Of a stretch of DNA of 64,000 bases, positions 16,771 through 25,816 are shown in pieces. The DNA lies in contig CAWHVF010000005.1 of assembly GCA_963832785.1 (NCBI GenBank), positions 496,001 to 560,000 of the forward strand, written 5' to 3'. The notes under the pieces are model-generated. The model did not search any database, had not been told where the DNA came from, and worked only from the letters and a program-made list of their open reading frames with translations. This DNA is from CAWBRT01 sp963832785 (GTDB lineage: Bacteria; Acidobacteriota; Terriglobia; Terriglobales; Acidobacteriaceae). Position 1 is the first letter of the stretch; each line of letters starts with the position of its first letter. The translations under genes were made by a program, and so were the position numbers.

Positions 16771-17304
16771 CTAGGGCCTAGCGAGTCTTTCCAGCGCCTT
16801 GTGTGCCTCTTTGTCGTGTTTCCCTTCGGGCAGGATCTTCAAATATTCCTCATAGTTGGTCCGTGCCTCCGGCAGGCGCCCCAGCTTCTCGAAGGTCTCG
16901 GCCAGCTTAAATGTAGCTTCGGCGTCGTTTGGCTTCCATTGCAGCGCTTCCCGGTAGCGGCTGAGAGCGGCGCGGTAGCTCCCGCGCTTGTAGTAAAAAT
17001 CTCCGACCTCTGTGGCTTTGGCGGCGCGATGCGGATTGTAGGAGCGCGCGTCCAGGCCGCCGCTGTTGGGATGTTCCCGCTGGTCGCCCGGCGGCGGGCT
17101 GAGATCGATCTTGGTGGATTTGCTGGAGCTCTCGCCCGCGCTCTCTGGCGAGCGCGGAGGAGTGTTGTCGGTGGAAGGAGGCTTCGGGCCTTTCTCCTGC
17201 TTCTGCGGCAAATGGGGTGGAAACTCCTGCTCCGGATACTGTTGCGCTCCGGCCCCCGCTGCCAGAATCAAGCAAAGCAGTGCTGCGGCAAAAAAATGCT
17301 TCAT
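16771..17304 (-). CDS. Secreted TPR-repeat protein
   Basis: 177 aa from ATG 17304 (MKHFFAAALLCLILAAGAGA, a signal peptide cleaved near AGAQ). A Pro/Ser-rich linker covers ~25-90. The C-terminus has tandem tetratricopeptide motifs: AAKATEVGDFYYKRGSYRAA, ALQWKPNDAEATFKLAETFE and PEARTNYEEYLKILPEG. TPRs bind proteins, so a periplasmic scaffold role is likely. It follows the 98-aa gene by 22 nt and is probably in the same operon. Confidence 0.75.
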   Translation of the reverse strand: MKHFFAAALLCLILAAGAGAQQYPEQEFPPHLPQKQEKGPKPPSTDNTPPRSPESAGESSSKSTKIDLSPPPGDQREHPNSGGLDARSYNPHRAAKATEVGDFYYKRGSYRAALSRYREALQWKPNDAEATFKLAETFEKLGRLPEARTNYEEYLKILPEGKHDKEAHKALERLARP

Positions 17305-17326
17305 CAGCCTGTATTGTATGCCGGAA

Positions 17327-17623
17327 CTACGGCGCCGGGGTTGACGTCCGGCCAAGATCGAGTTGCCCTCTGCGAATGCACTCCAGCACCGAGCGGTGCT
17401 GCAGGCGCAGCGACTCCTGCGCCGCCCCGGCATCGGCTTGCGCCCAGGGCGTGGAGCGGGTGGCGATGCAGCGTCCGCCGATGAAGACTTGGGTTTTCAG
17501 CAGCAGCTCGCATCCGCCGGAGCCGGCGGGCGCCGGTGCACCGGAGTGGGCGGAGCGGGCCTCGCTCTGCACGTGATACACCTTATCCCCTTCGCGGACT
17601 TCGCTGTTATACCCAAAAATCAC
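17327..17623 (-). CDS. Short conserved protein of the MIFGYN/YHVQ type
   Basis: 98 aa, no signal peptide. The start MIFGYNSEVREGDKVYHVQS resembles, from memory, small hypothetical proteins frequent in Acidobacteria that begin with a similar GxNT/YHVQTE pattern; no search was run. A strand-rich core (ELLLKTQVFIGGRCIATRST) follows, then a polar tail. Function unknown. Stop lies 22 nt ahead of the TPR gene, on the same strand. Confidence 0.6.
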   Translation of the reverse strand: MIFGYNSEVREGDKVYHVQSEARSAHSGAPAPAGSGGCELLLKTQVFIGGRCIATRSTPWAQADAGAAQESLRLQHRSVLECIRRGQLDLGRTSTPAP

Positions 17624-17722
17624 TGGTTTCTCCAGGATTCACCCCGATTGGGGCTGGCAACGCTCAAGGTGATTTTGCGCCAGGTTAGCCGCGCCCGCAA
17701 AGTGCTTTTTGTTGTACTTCCC

Positions 17723-17868
17723 GAGTAGTGGGTCAGTTTGAAGGTGCCCCAGGTTCCGCGCTGCGCTTTTCGGCGCTAACCTGGGTGAATTGGCCCCACG
17801 TCAGCCCAACCGCAGGGGCGGGACGTGGGGCACCCAACGTTAATTCGAGTTCAAACTGACCCACTACA
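17723..17868. mobile_element. MITE-like element with perfect 18-bp terminal inverted repeats (family B, copy 1)
   Basis: GTAGTGGGTCAGTTTGAA (17725-17742) is matched exactly by its reverse complement at 17850-17867. The direct repeat ACTTCCC flanks it at 17716-17722 and 17869-17875, compatible with a 7-bp target duplication. The interior is two hairpins, one built on CCCCAGGTT/AACCTGGG and one on CCCCACGTC/GACGTGGG. No coding capacity. Related cores occur at 22385-22480 and 63579-63740. Confidence 0.75.
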
Positions 17869-17883
17869 ACTTCCCAGGCGTTC

Positions 17884-17911
17884 TTGACACGCTTATTCAC
17901 TGAAATCTACA
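17884..17911 (+). promoter_or_regulatory. Candidate sigma-70 promoter of nuo cluster 1
   Basis: TTGACA at 17884-17889 is followed after 16 nt by TCTACA, a weak -10 (4 of 6). It lies 49 nt before the nuoA start and just outside the MITE-like element. The -35 is strong, the -10 uncertain. Confidence 0.35.
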
Positions 17912-17959
17912 CTCAAGTGTTCGCCTTAGTCAGGCCTGGCATCCATTGGTGCCCGCCTT

Positions 17960-18352
17960 ATGGAATCCAATTACTTCACCCGCTACATTCCGCTTCTGAT
18001 CCATATTGCCATCGTTTCCGCGCTGGCGGGCGGCATTGTGGTGCTCTCGACCCTCATCGGCCAGCACAAGCATAACCGGGTCAAGATGTCGCCCTATGAG
18101 TGCGGCATGTTGCCGGTGGGGGACGTCCGGCAGCGCTTCTCCGTCAAGTTCTACTTGGTGGCGATGCTGTTCATCCTCTTCGATGTTGAGGCCGTGTTCC
18201 TGTTTCCCTGGGCTATTCTGTTGCGGGAGCTGAAGATGTTCGGCTTCTGGGAGATGCTGGTGTACATCGCCATCGTGCTGGTCGGCCTTTTCTACATTTG
18301 GAAAAAGGGTGTGCTGGACTGGAACAAGCCCACCCGGAACGAGGTCCTGTAA
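17960..18352 (+). CDS. nuoA: NADH-quinone oxidoreductase subunit A (cluster 1)
   Basis: Membrane subunit at the junction of the peripheral and membrane arms of complex I. 130 aa, three hydrophobic segments. The conserved loop KMSPYECGMLPVGDVRQRFS and the acidic helix LFILFDVEAVFLFPW are present. It opens the cluster; the next gene starts 5 nt after the stop and is nuoC, not nuoB. A paralogue lies at 46435-46791. Confidence 0.95.
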   Translation: MESNYFTRYIPLLIHIAIVSALAGGIVVLSTLIGQHKHNRVKMSPYECGMLPVGDVRQRFSVKFYLVAMLFILFDVEAVFLFPWAILLRELKMFGFWEMLVYIAIVLVGLFYIWKKGVLDWNKPTRNEVL

Positions 18353-18357
18353 CCCTG

Positions 18358-18855
18358 ATGGCACTATCGGCGGCGATAACCGATCTCGAGCAACTTAAAG
18401 ACCGGCCGGCGCTTGCCCGGCTTCTCTCCTGGAACGCCGAGGCGGTCGAAGCGGCCCGCTTCGACCGTGACGAGCTGACCATCTGGATAAAGCGCGAGTT
18501 CCTGCGCGCCGCCTGCGGCCTGTTGCGCGATGACGAGTCGACGCGCTTCAATTTCTTCTCGGATGTGACCTGCGTTGATTGGTATCCCTCCGAGCCGCGC
18601 TTCGAAGTTGTTTATTCGCTGCTCTCGATGCCGCGCAAGGAGCGCATCCGCCTGAAGGTGCGGCTGCACGGAGACGACGCCGCCATCGATTCGCTCACGC
18701 CGCTATGGCCGGGAGCCAACCCATTCGAACGCGAGGTCTTCGACTTGTTCGGCATCCGCTTCCACGGCCACCCTGATCTGCGGCGCATCATGATGCCTGA
18801 TAACTGGGAAGGCCATCCGTTGCGCAAAGATTACCCCGTCGAGGGATACCGCTGA
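18358..18855 (+). CDS. nuoC: NADH-quinone oxidoreductase subunit C (cluster 1)
   Basis: Peripheral-arm subunit. 165 aa from ATG 18358 (MALSAAITDLE). The family core is visible: FFSDVTCVDWYP, then RIRLKVRL, then the signature ANPFEREVFDLFGIRFHGHP and LRRIMMPDNWEGHPLRKDYP. The stop overlaps the nuoD ATG (TGATG), so the pair is translationally coupled. Shorter than the cluster-2 copy, which has an Ala/Pro-rich N-terminal extension. Confidence 0.95.
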   Translation: MALSAAITDLEQLKDRPALARLLSWNAEAVEAARFDRDELTIWIKREFLRAACGLLRDDESTRFNFFSDVTCVDWYPSEPRFEVVYSLLSMPRKERIRLKVRLHGDDAAIDSLTPLWPGANPFEREVFDLFGIRFHGHPDLRRIMMPDNWEGHPLRKDYPVEGYR

Positions 18856-20069
18856 TGGCCACCAAGTTCAGTGGGCTGGAACCGGTAGTAGAGAACATCG
18901 GCGACGACCGCACCATGGTCCTCAACATGGGCCCGCAGCACCCGTCCACCCACGGCGTGCTCCGGCTCCTGCTGGAGATCGACGGCGAGACCATCGTCCG
19001 CATTCGCCCCGACATCGGCTACCTGCACACCGGCATCGAGAAGACCTGCGAGGCCAAGTTTTACCAGCAGGTGGTGGTGCTGACCGACCGCATCGACTAT
19101 CTCTGCCCCATGACCAACAACCTGGCCTACGTGCTGGCGGTGGAGAAGCTGCTCGGGCTGGAGATCCCGCCGCGGGCGCAGTGGATACGGGTTATGCTCA
19201 ACGAGCTGACCCGCCTGAACTCGCACCTGGTCTGGCTGGGAACACACGCCCTGGACATCGGCGCCATGACCGTCTTCCTCTACTGCTTCCGCGAGCGCGA
19301 GGACATCCTGCGGTTGTTCGAGATGGTGAGCGGCCAGCGCATGATGACTTCGTACTTCCGCGTCGGCGGGCTCGCGCTAGACGTGCCCATCGGCTTCTTC
19401 GAGCGGGTGAAACATTTTCTCGATCGCTTCCCCAGCCATGTCGACGAGTACGAGGATCTGCTGACCAAGAACCCTATATGGATGGAACGCACCAAAGGCG
19501 TGGCCAAGATTACCTACGACGATGCCATCACGCTGGGCCTGAGCGGCCCCACCGCCCGCGGCAGCGGAGTGGACTGGGACCTGCGGCGCGACATGCCTTA
19601 TTCCGGTTACGACAAGTTCGACTTCAAGGTCCCCATCTCGACCGACGGCGACGTCTATGCGCGGTACATCATCCGCGTGCAGGAAATGCGGGAATCCACC
19701 AGGATCGCCCAGCAGGCGCTGGCCGGCATGCCGGAGGGCCCGGTAAAGGCGGACGCGCCCAAGGTGGTGCTGCCCGACCGCGAAAAGATGAAGACGCAGA
19801 TGGAGGCCCTCATCTACCACTTCAAGATCGTGACCGAGGGCTTCACGGTTCCGGCCGGCGAGGTCTACCTGGCAGTGGAGTCGCCGCGCGGCGAGATGGG
19901 ATACTACATAGTGAGTGATGGCACGGCCAAACCGTATCGGGTACACATGCGCAGCCCGTCGTTTGCCAACCTGAACGCGATTCCGCCGATGTGCGAGGGG
20001 CACCTGATCGCCGACGTCGTAGCCGCCATCGGCAGCATCGATATAGTGTTGGGAGACGTGGACAGGTAG
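18855..20069 (+). CDS. nuoD: NADH-quinone oxidoreductase subunit D (cluster 1)
   Basis: Hydrogenase-large-subunit-like protein forming the quinone pocket with NuoB. LNMGPQHPSTHGVLRLLLEI near residue 20 contains the quinone-site histidines. Other hallmarks are GYLHTGIEKTCE, RLNSHLVWLGTHALDIGAMT, ARGSGVDWDLRRD and, at the end, DVVAAIGSIDIVLGDVDR. 404 aa. A 325-bp non-coding, repeat-bearing gap separates it from nuoE. Confidence 0.96.
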   Translation: MATKFSGLEPVVENIGDDRTMVLNMGPQHPSTHGVLRLLLEIDGETIVRIRPDIGYLHTGIEKTCEAKFYQQVVVLTDRIDYLCPMTNNLAYVLAVEKLLGLEIPPRAQWIRVMLNELTRLNSHLVWLGTHALDIGAMTVFLYCFREREDILRLFEMVSGQRMMTSYFRVGGLALDVPIGFFERVKHFLDRFPSHVDEYEDLLTKNPIWMERTKGVAKITYDDAITLGLSGPTARGSGVDWDLRRDMPYSGYDKFDFKVPISTDGDVYARYIIRVQEMRESTRIAQQALAGMPEGPVKADAPKVVLPDREKMKTQMEALIYHFKIVTEGFTVPAGEVYLAVESPRGEMGYYIVSDGTAKPYRVHMRSPSFANLNAIPPMCEGHLIADVVAAIGSIDIVLGDVDR

Positions 20070-20080
20070 TTTTGTGAAGG

Positions 20081-20100
20081 GGCATGGCTTTAGCCATGCC
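20081..20100. repeat. Short perfect palindrome after nuoD
   Basis: GGCATGGC-TTTA-GCCATGCC, an 8-bp stem starting 12 nt after the nuoD stop. No T tract follows, so it is more likely a REP-type mRNA-stabilising hairpin than a terminator. Confidence 0.5.
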
Positions 20101-20160
20101 GTCAGGGCTTATTAGGAAATGTGGGCTTCAGCTCCGGAGGATGTATTTTTTGTGTTCTGA

Positions 20161-20301
20161 TGTCATGCTGAGCGCCGCCTGGAGGCGCGAAGCATCCCGT
20201 GAAACTTTCCGAATGCGTGCTGTTTGGGGTTTTTATATAAGACCTTGGGCTCCGTTTTTGCTCGAAGCCGTATTGGGATGCTTCGCTTCGCTCAGCATGA
20301 C
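20161..20301. repeat. Palindromic repeat pair, family A (nuoD-nuoE gap)
   Basis: TGTCATGCTGAGCG...GCGAAGCATCCC (20161-20198) faces GGGATGCTTCGCTTCGCTCA...GAC (20275-20301). The two arms are inverted copies around ~75 bp. This fills most of the gap inside the operon; no gene is seen. Confidence 0.65.
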
Positions 20302-20394
20302 TGCTCTAAAAGGCATGAGTATAGGGAGTTGCTTTACTTGCCAGGGACGCCGTTTCAGGGCTAAGGCGTGCGGCATTAAACGCGAAACGAGAAC

Positions 20395-20880
20395 ATGAAA
20401 TTCTCCGATCAACTGGAAGCGCGCTTCGCCGAGATGATCACGCATTATCCGATCAAGCGCTCGGTCCTGGTGCCTATTCTGCTGTACGCGCAGGATGAGC
20501 TTGGCTACCTGACGGACGAGGCCATCGAAGAGATTGCCCGCCGGCTGGAGCTGACCGCGCTGGAGGTGCGCAACGTCATCAGCTACTACTCCATGCTGCG
20601 CACCCGTCCGGCGGGAAAGTACAACGTGCAGGTTTGCACCAACATCTCCTGCCTGCTGCGCGGCGGCGAAGAGATTCTGGCGCACGCCAAAAAGAAGCTG
20701 GGCGTAACCGCCAATAAGGAAGTCACCGCCGATGGCATGTTTTCCGTGGAGGAGGTCGAGTGCATCGGGGCCTGCAGTTGGGCTCCGGCCATGCAGGTCA
20801 ACTACGACTTCCACGAAAACCTCACGCCGGAAAAGGTGGATGAGATTCTGGAGTCGTACCGGGCGAAGGCCGGCGAATAA
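20395..20880 (+). CDS. nuoE: NADH-quinone oxidoreductase subunit E
   Basis: Thioredoxin-like [2Fe-2S] subunit of the NADH-oxidising module. Cluster ligands appear as CTNISC (~80-85) and, further on, CIGACSWAP (~121). The N-terminal helical part (YPIKRSVLVPILLYAQDELG) is typical. 161 aa. Present only in cluster 1, with nuoF and nuoG, so this cluster alone encodes the NADH dehydrogenase module. Confidence 0.95.
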   Translation: MKFSDQLEARFAEMITHYPIKRSVLVPILLYAQDELGYLTDEAIEEIARRLELTALEVRNVISYYSMLRTRPAGKYNVQVCTNISCLLRGGEEILAHAKKKLGVTANKEVTADGMFSVEEVECIGACSWAPAMQVNYDFHENLTPEKVDEILESYRAKAGE

Positions 20881-20910
20881 AGACCGGCCGGCAAGTAGCC
20901 GTTTGAGGGT

Positions 20911-20997
20911 GTCATCCTGAGGCCGCGTAGTTGGGCGGCCGGAGGACCTGCTCTAAAGGCATGGCAACATCAGATCCTTCGCTGCGCTCAGGATGAC
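20911..20997. repeat. Palindromic repeat, family A variant (nuoE-nuoF gap)
   Basis: GTCATCCTGAGGCCG on the left and CGCTGCGCTCAGGATGAC on the right form inverted ends of an 87-bp element lying entirely between nuoE and nuoF. Confidence 0.65.
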
Positions 20998-21037
20998 AAT
21001 TCGATGGAGCGCAGGCGCACAGGCGATACGAGTATTA

Positions 21038-22360
21038 ATGGCATATCTGGTTTCACATCCCGATGAGGTGAAGGTCACCTCCCGCCGCTTCGGCATGGGG
21101 GCGACCGACATCGACCGCTACCTCGCGCTGGACGGCTACCAGGCCGTGCAGAAGGCTTTGCAGATGGGGCCCGAGGCGATCATCAACGAGATGAAGGCCT
21201 CCAACCTGCGCGGTCGCGGCGGAGCCGGTTTCCCCACCGGCATGAAGTGGTCCTTCGTGCCCAAGCAATCGGCCAAGCCCAAGTACGTGCTCTGCAACGG
21301 CGATGAGTCCGAGCCCGGTACCTGTAAGGACCGGCTGATCTTCGAGCACGATCCGCACGCGGTAATCGAAGGGGTGATGATCGCGGCCATCGCCATAAAC
21401 GCGCACATCGGTTACGTCTACATTCGCGGCGAGTACCGCTATCTTTCCGAGATCATGCAGAAGGCGCTGGCCGACGCCTACGCCCGCGGCTTTCTGGGCA
21501 AAAACATCTTCGGCAGCGGTTACGACCTGGACGTTTACTGGCATGGCGGCGCCGGCGCCTACGAAGTGGGCGAAGAATCGGCGCTGATGGAGTCGCTCGA
21601 AGGTAAGCGCGGAGTGCCGCGCATCAAGCCGCCCTTCCCCGCCGTCGTCGGACTCTGGGGCGGCCCTACGGTAATCAATAATGCTGAGACCCTGGCCACG
21701 GTGCCGCACATCATGCTGATGGGCGGGCAGAAGTACGCCGAGCTGGGAACGCCGAAAAATGGCGGCACGCGCCTGTTCTGCCTCAGCGGTCACGTTGCCC
21801 GGCCCGGGGTTTACGAGCTGCCGATGGGCTACAACCTGAAGAAGATGATCTACGAGGTCGGCGGCGGCATCGCCAATGGACACAAGCTGAAGGCGGTGGT
21901 CCCGGGAGGCTCTTCGGTTCCGGTGCTCAAGGCGGACGAAATCGACATCGCCATGGACTTCGACTCGGTGATGAAAGCCGGCAGCATGCTGGGCTCGGGC
22001 GGCGTGGTGGTGCTCGACGACCACACCTGCATAGTGAAGTTCGCGCTGCGCACCATGCAGTTCTACCGACACGAGAGCTGCGGCTGGTGCATTCCCTGCC
22101 GCGAAGGCACGGACTGGCTGCAGAAGACCTTGCGCCGCTTCCATAGCGGCGGCGGTGTCGCCCGGGACATCGACAATATGAAGTATCTGGCCGAGAACAT
22201 GCTCGGGCGCACGTTTTGCCCGCTGGGCGATGCCGCGGCCATGCCCACCATCGCCTTCGTGGAGAAGTTTCGCGGCGAGTTCGAGGACCATCTGGAGGGC
22301 CGGCCGTGCCCGTTCGAGAAGTCCGGCAAGGAACGTCCGTTTGCGCTGGAGGTTCATTGA
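21038..22360 (+). CDS. nuoF: NADH-quinone oxidoreductase subunit F
   Basis: Binds NADH, FMN and the N3 [4Fe-4S] cluster. GRGGAGFPTGMKW (~57-69) is the NADH/FMN glycine loop; CNGDESEPGTCKDR follows. ESCGWCIPCREGTDW and TFCPLGDAAAMP carry the four N3 cysteines. 440 aa from ATG 21038; the frame is open to 20993, but that part lies in a repeat. Followed by a MITE-related core and a DinB-like gene before nuoG. Confidence 0.95.
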   Translation: MAYLVSHPDEVKVTSRRFGMGATDIDRYLALDGYQAVQKALQMGPEAIINEMKASNLRGRGGAGFPTGMKWSFVPKQSAKPKYVLCNGDESEPGTCKDRLIFEHDPHAVIEGVMIAAIAINAHIGYVYIRGEYRYLSEIMQKALADAYARGFLGKNIFGSGYDLDVYWHGGAGAYEVGEESALMESLEGKRGVPRIKPPFPAVVGLWGGPTVINNAETLATVPHIMLMGGQKYAELGTPKNGGTRLFCLSGHVARPGVYELPMGYNLKKMIYEVGGGIANGHKLKAVVPGGSSVPVLKADEIDIAMDFDSVMKAGSMLGSGGVVVLDDHTCIVKFALRTMQFYRHESCGWCIPCREGTDWLQKTLRRFHSGGGVARDIDNMKYLAENMLGRTFCPLGDAAAMPTIAFVEKFRGEFEDHLEGRPCPFEKSGKERPFALEVH

Positions 22361-22384
22361 GGCTGGCCGCACACGCCCAGACGG

Positions 22385-22480
22385 CGGGTGCCCCACGTCC
22401 CGCCCCGCAGTTGGGCTGACGTGGGGGAGTGACCCCCAGGTTAGCGCCGAACAGCGTGGCGCGGAACCTGGGGCACCCTG
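22385..22480. repeat. Family B core, inverted, ends missing (copy 2)
   Basis: GGTGCCCCACGTCCCGCCCC...GGTTAGCGCCGAACAG...CCTGGGGCACC is the reverse complement of the interior of the element at 17723-17868, without the 18-bp ends. It lies between nuoF and the DinB-like gene. Confidence 0.65.
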
Positions 22481-22508
22481 CGCTAGATTCAGGGAATGAG
22501 GAGTGACC

Positions 22509-23069
22509 ATGACTGAGCAAAGCACCGCAGCAGCCGCGCAGGGAGAAAAAGAAATCCTGCTGGAGCGCCTGCGCCAGGGACGCGAACGTTACCTGCGCGC
22601 CTTCGACACTGTCGCCGAGAACCACGCCGAGTGGCGCAAGTCCGACAGCGCATGGTCCATTCTGGAATGCGCCGAGCACGTAGCCGTCGCCGAGGAGCAG
22701 ATGCTCCGCCTGTGGGAGAAGCTGGCTGCGCCGGGAACCAGCGACCGCTCCAAGGATGAAGTGCTGCTCGCCGCCGCTTACGACCGCACGCGCAAGAACC
22801 AGTCGCCCGAGCGCGCGCTGCCAAAAGGACGGTGCAGCAGCCTGGTCGAGGCCCTCGAGCGCTTCCAGGCGGCGCGCAAGCATACCCTGATGTTCGTGGC
22901 GGCGCTCCCGGCCGAGGAGTTGCGCTCCAAGATCGTTCCTCATTCGCTGGCCGGCGATATCGACGGCTTCCAGTTGTTCACGCTGATGGCGCTGCATCCC
23001 GAGCGCCATGGCTTGCAGGTGCAGGAGATAAGGTACGACCCGGAGTTTCCCGGCAGCTCGCATCCGTGA
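22509..23069 (+). CDS. DinB-superfamily protein
   Basis: 186 aa four-helix-bundle protein of the DinB/YfiT type. The fold's pattern is visible: WSILECAEHVAVAEEQML (first metal-ligand helix with His) and LHPERHGLQVQEI (HxxxHxxQ-like ligands near the C-terminus). Members are metal-dependent and often thiol-related or of unknown function. Start ATG 22509; GTG 22503 also possible. It interrupts the nuo order between nuoF and nuoG, with repeats on both sides, so its presence in the operon looks secondary. Confidence 0.8.
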   Translation: MTEQSTAAAAQGEKEILLERLRQGRERYLRAFDTVAENHAEWRKSDSAWSILECAEHVAVAEEQMLRLWEKLAAPGTSDRSKDEVLLAAAYDRTRKNQSPERALPKGRCSSLVEALERFQAARKHTLMFVAALPAEELRSKIVPHSLAGDIDGFQLFTLMALHPERHGLQVQEIRYDPEFPGSSHP

Positions 23070-23149
23070 GTTCGTTCTTAACTGTTTAGTTTTTGGTTAT
23101 TCGTTGTTAGTTAGGCATCAGTTGAAGGTATCTCATGGATTTTGGAGTT

Positions 23150-23292
23150 GTCATGCTGAGCGGAGCGAAGCATCCCAACACAGCTTCTGAGCGAGACGGA
23201 GCTGGAGGTTTTCTGCAAGGGCCTGGCACCCGCGTAAGCGGGATGCTTACATGGGATGCTTCGCGCCTCCTTTCGGAGTCGCTCAGCATGAC
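23150..23292. repeat. Palindromic repeat pair, family A (before nuoG)
   Basis: GTCATGCTGAGCGGAGCGAA...GCATCCC at the left faces GGGATGCTTCG...GCTCAGCATGAC at the right, enclosing a smaller CACCCGCGTAAGCGGG hairpin. It occupies the ~310-bp gap between the DinB-like gene and nuoG; the rest of the gap shows nothing. Confidence 0.65.
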
Positions 23293-23381
23293 ACTCGAAG
23301 TAACATGCTCGGAATGCCGTAGGATACGCGCTTCATGAACGTGTTCTGGCTCTGAGTTGCTCGTTCTTAGTTTTACCGTTT

Positions 23382-25758
23382 ATGGCTGACACACCCAAAC
23401 TCGCCAAAATCACCGTCAACGGCAAAGAGCTGACCGTCAAGGCCGGCACGTTGCTGATCGACGCCTGCAAGAACGCCGGCATCGAGGTGCCCTCGTTCTG
23501 CTACTACCCTGGCCTGTCATTGCAAGGCGCCTGCCGCATGTGCCTGGTGGAGATCGAGAAGCTTCCCAAGCTGCAGACCGCCTGCACCACGGCGGTGATG
23601 GATGGCATGGTGGTGCGCACCGAGACCGAAAAGGTGGTGCAAGCGCGCAAGAGCATGCTGGAGCTGCTGTTGGCCAACCATCCGCTCGATTGCCCAGTGT
23701 GCGACGCCGGCGGCGAATGCGAACTGCAGGACATGACGTTCAAGTACGGCGCCTCGGAGTCGAAGTTCATCGACATCAAGAGCCACCGCGACGAACAGCA
23801 GTGGTCGCCGGTGGTCTACTTCGACCGCCCGCGCTGCATACTCTGTTACCGCTGCGTGCGCGTCTGCGGCGAGGGCATGGACGTCTGGGCGCTGGGCATC
23901 CAGAACCGCGGCCAGGGCTCGACCATCGCTCCCAACCTCGGTGACCATCTGCGGTGCGAAGAGTGCGGCATGTGCATCGACATCTGCCCGGTGGGCGCGC
24001 TCACCTCGGGGGCTTACCGCTACAAGACGCGCCCCTGGGAGATGAACCACGTGGGCACCATCTGTACCCACTGCGGCGACGGCTGCCTCACCACCCTGGG
24101 ATGCCGGCGCAGCGAGACGGGCATGGAGATCGTGCGCGGCGACAACCGCGACAAGAGCGGGATCAACGGCGATTTCCTCTGCATCAAGGGACGCTACGCC
24201 TTCGACTTCGCCAGCCATCCCGAGCGCCTGACCGAACCCATGCTGCGGCGCGACGGCCAGTTCGTGCGCGTCACCTGGCTGGAGGCCATCGAGGCCGTGG
24301 CCGCCAACTTCCGCCAGGTCATCGAGCGCCACGGAGCGCAGTCGGTGGGCGTGATCGGCTCCAACCGCACCACCAACGAAGAGAATTTCCTGCTGCAGAA
24401 ATTCGCGCGCCTGGTGCTGGGGACCAACAACATCGACCATCATCGCACCGCCGATTACCCGGCCTTCGCCAAAGCCATCGCCGAAAACAATGGCCGCACG
24501 GCCAGCATGCGCGAGGTCTTCGAGGCGCCGGCCATTCTGCTGATCGGCAACGATCCCACCAACCAGCATCCGCTGCTCGCCTGGCAGATTCGCAACAACG
24601 TGCGCCTGCACCGCGCCCGGTTGTACATCGTGAATTCGAAGCCGATCAAGCTGGAGCGGCAGGCGGTCGGCTTTACGCGCATTCCCGAAAAGGCGGAAGC
24701 GCAGTTTGCGCGTTATCTCGGCGGAGACGACTCGGCCGCCGCGTCAATAACCGGCGTGAGCGCCGAAGAGCTGGCGAAATTGCGCGAGCGGCTCAAGTCC
24801 GAGCAGGGGCTGGTGATCATCTTCGGCTCCGAGCTGCGCGGCGATGACATTGCCGCCCTGGTCCGCTTCGGCGCGGCGCAAGGGGCCGGCTTCATCTGCC
24901 TGGGCGATTACGCCAACTCGCGTGGTGCCGCCGACATGGGCCTCTACCCCGACCTGCTGCCCGGCTACGCCTCGGTTTCCGGCGGCAACTCGCGTTTTCA
25001 TCAGGAGTGGGGCGGCCAGATTCCGTCCCAGCCCGGAATGAGCCTGCAGCAGATGCTGGAGGCGGCGCGCGCCGGCAAGATGCATGCTCTGTATGTGGCC
25101 GGCTCCAACCCGGTAGCACGTTATGCGGTCGATCCGTTCGTTTTGCAGGCTCCTTTCCTGGTGGTTCAGGACATGTTCCTGACGGAGACTGCCTTGCTTG
25201 CCGACGTGATCCTGCCGCCGGCAAATGCTTACGAAAAGGCTGGCACGTTTACCAATACCTGCGGCGATCTGCAGTACGTGAAGAAGGCCGGCGACGTGGT
25301 CTCGGTGAAAAGTGACTTTGAGATCATAGTTCGCATTGCCGAGAAGATGGGCTACGACATTCATCAAGCTCGTGCCGTTTGGGCGCGGCACCCGCGCCGA
25401 CTTCGGGCAGACGCGCGGCGCGCAGTCGGGCGAGGCCGACCAACACGCCGTCTGGCTGCAGGCCCATGGCCTGGAGCCGAAGGTTTCACCCTTCGACCCA
25501 ATCGCCGTGCTCGACGAAATTCAGCGCCTGGTGCCGGGATATGATGTCTCGCGGCTCGACCTGGTGGCCGGCAACGATCAGCCGACCAGGCTGGCGGACA
25601 TTCAGCCGGCGGGAATCGAGAGCCATCCGGAATGGATCGTCCCCGCCGGAGACACGCTGTTTACCTCCGGCACGCTGGGCCGATATTGCAACACGCTGAA
25701 CTCGGTGATAGAGAGGCGTAGCGCGCCTCCGGTCGACAGCACGGCGGCCGCAGATTAA
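23382..25758 (+). pseudogene. nuoG: NADH-quinone oxidoreductase subunit G, frameshifted near 25366
   Basis: Large Fe-S subunit of the NADH module. The N-terminal part is intact: [2Fe-2S] ligands CYYPGLSLQGACRMC, the His/Cys3 region DCPVCDAGGECEL, then CILCYRCVRVC, CEECGMCIDICP and CTHCGDGC, followed by a molybdopterin-oxidoreductase-like domain. The first frame degenerates after GYDIH and stops at 25544. The other frame resumes KLVPFGRGTRADFG and ends at 25758. Removing one base (C after CAT) restores a 791-aa protein. All Fe-S ligands precede the lesion. Recent mutation or sequence error. Confidence 0.85.
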
Positions 25759-25816
25759 TTCTTGAGTTTCAAGAGGTTAGAGATTGAATAGGATGTAAAA
25801 CTTGAAAGAAAGCTGA

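Noticed and set aside
20070..20394. Possible hidden nuoB between nuoD1 and nuoE1
   Set aside because: 325 bp is too short for nuoB, no Cys-Cys motif is present, and the sequence is repeats.
21053..22525. 490-codon frame antisense to nuoF
   Set aside because: nuoF has all cofactor motifs; the antisense product shows no recognisable features.
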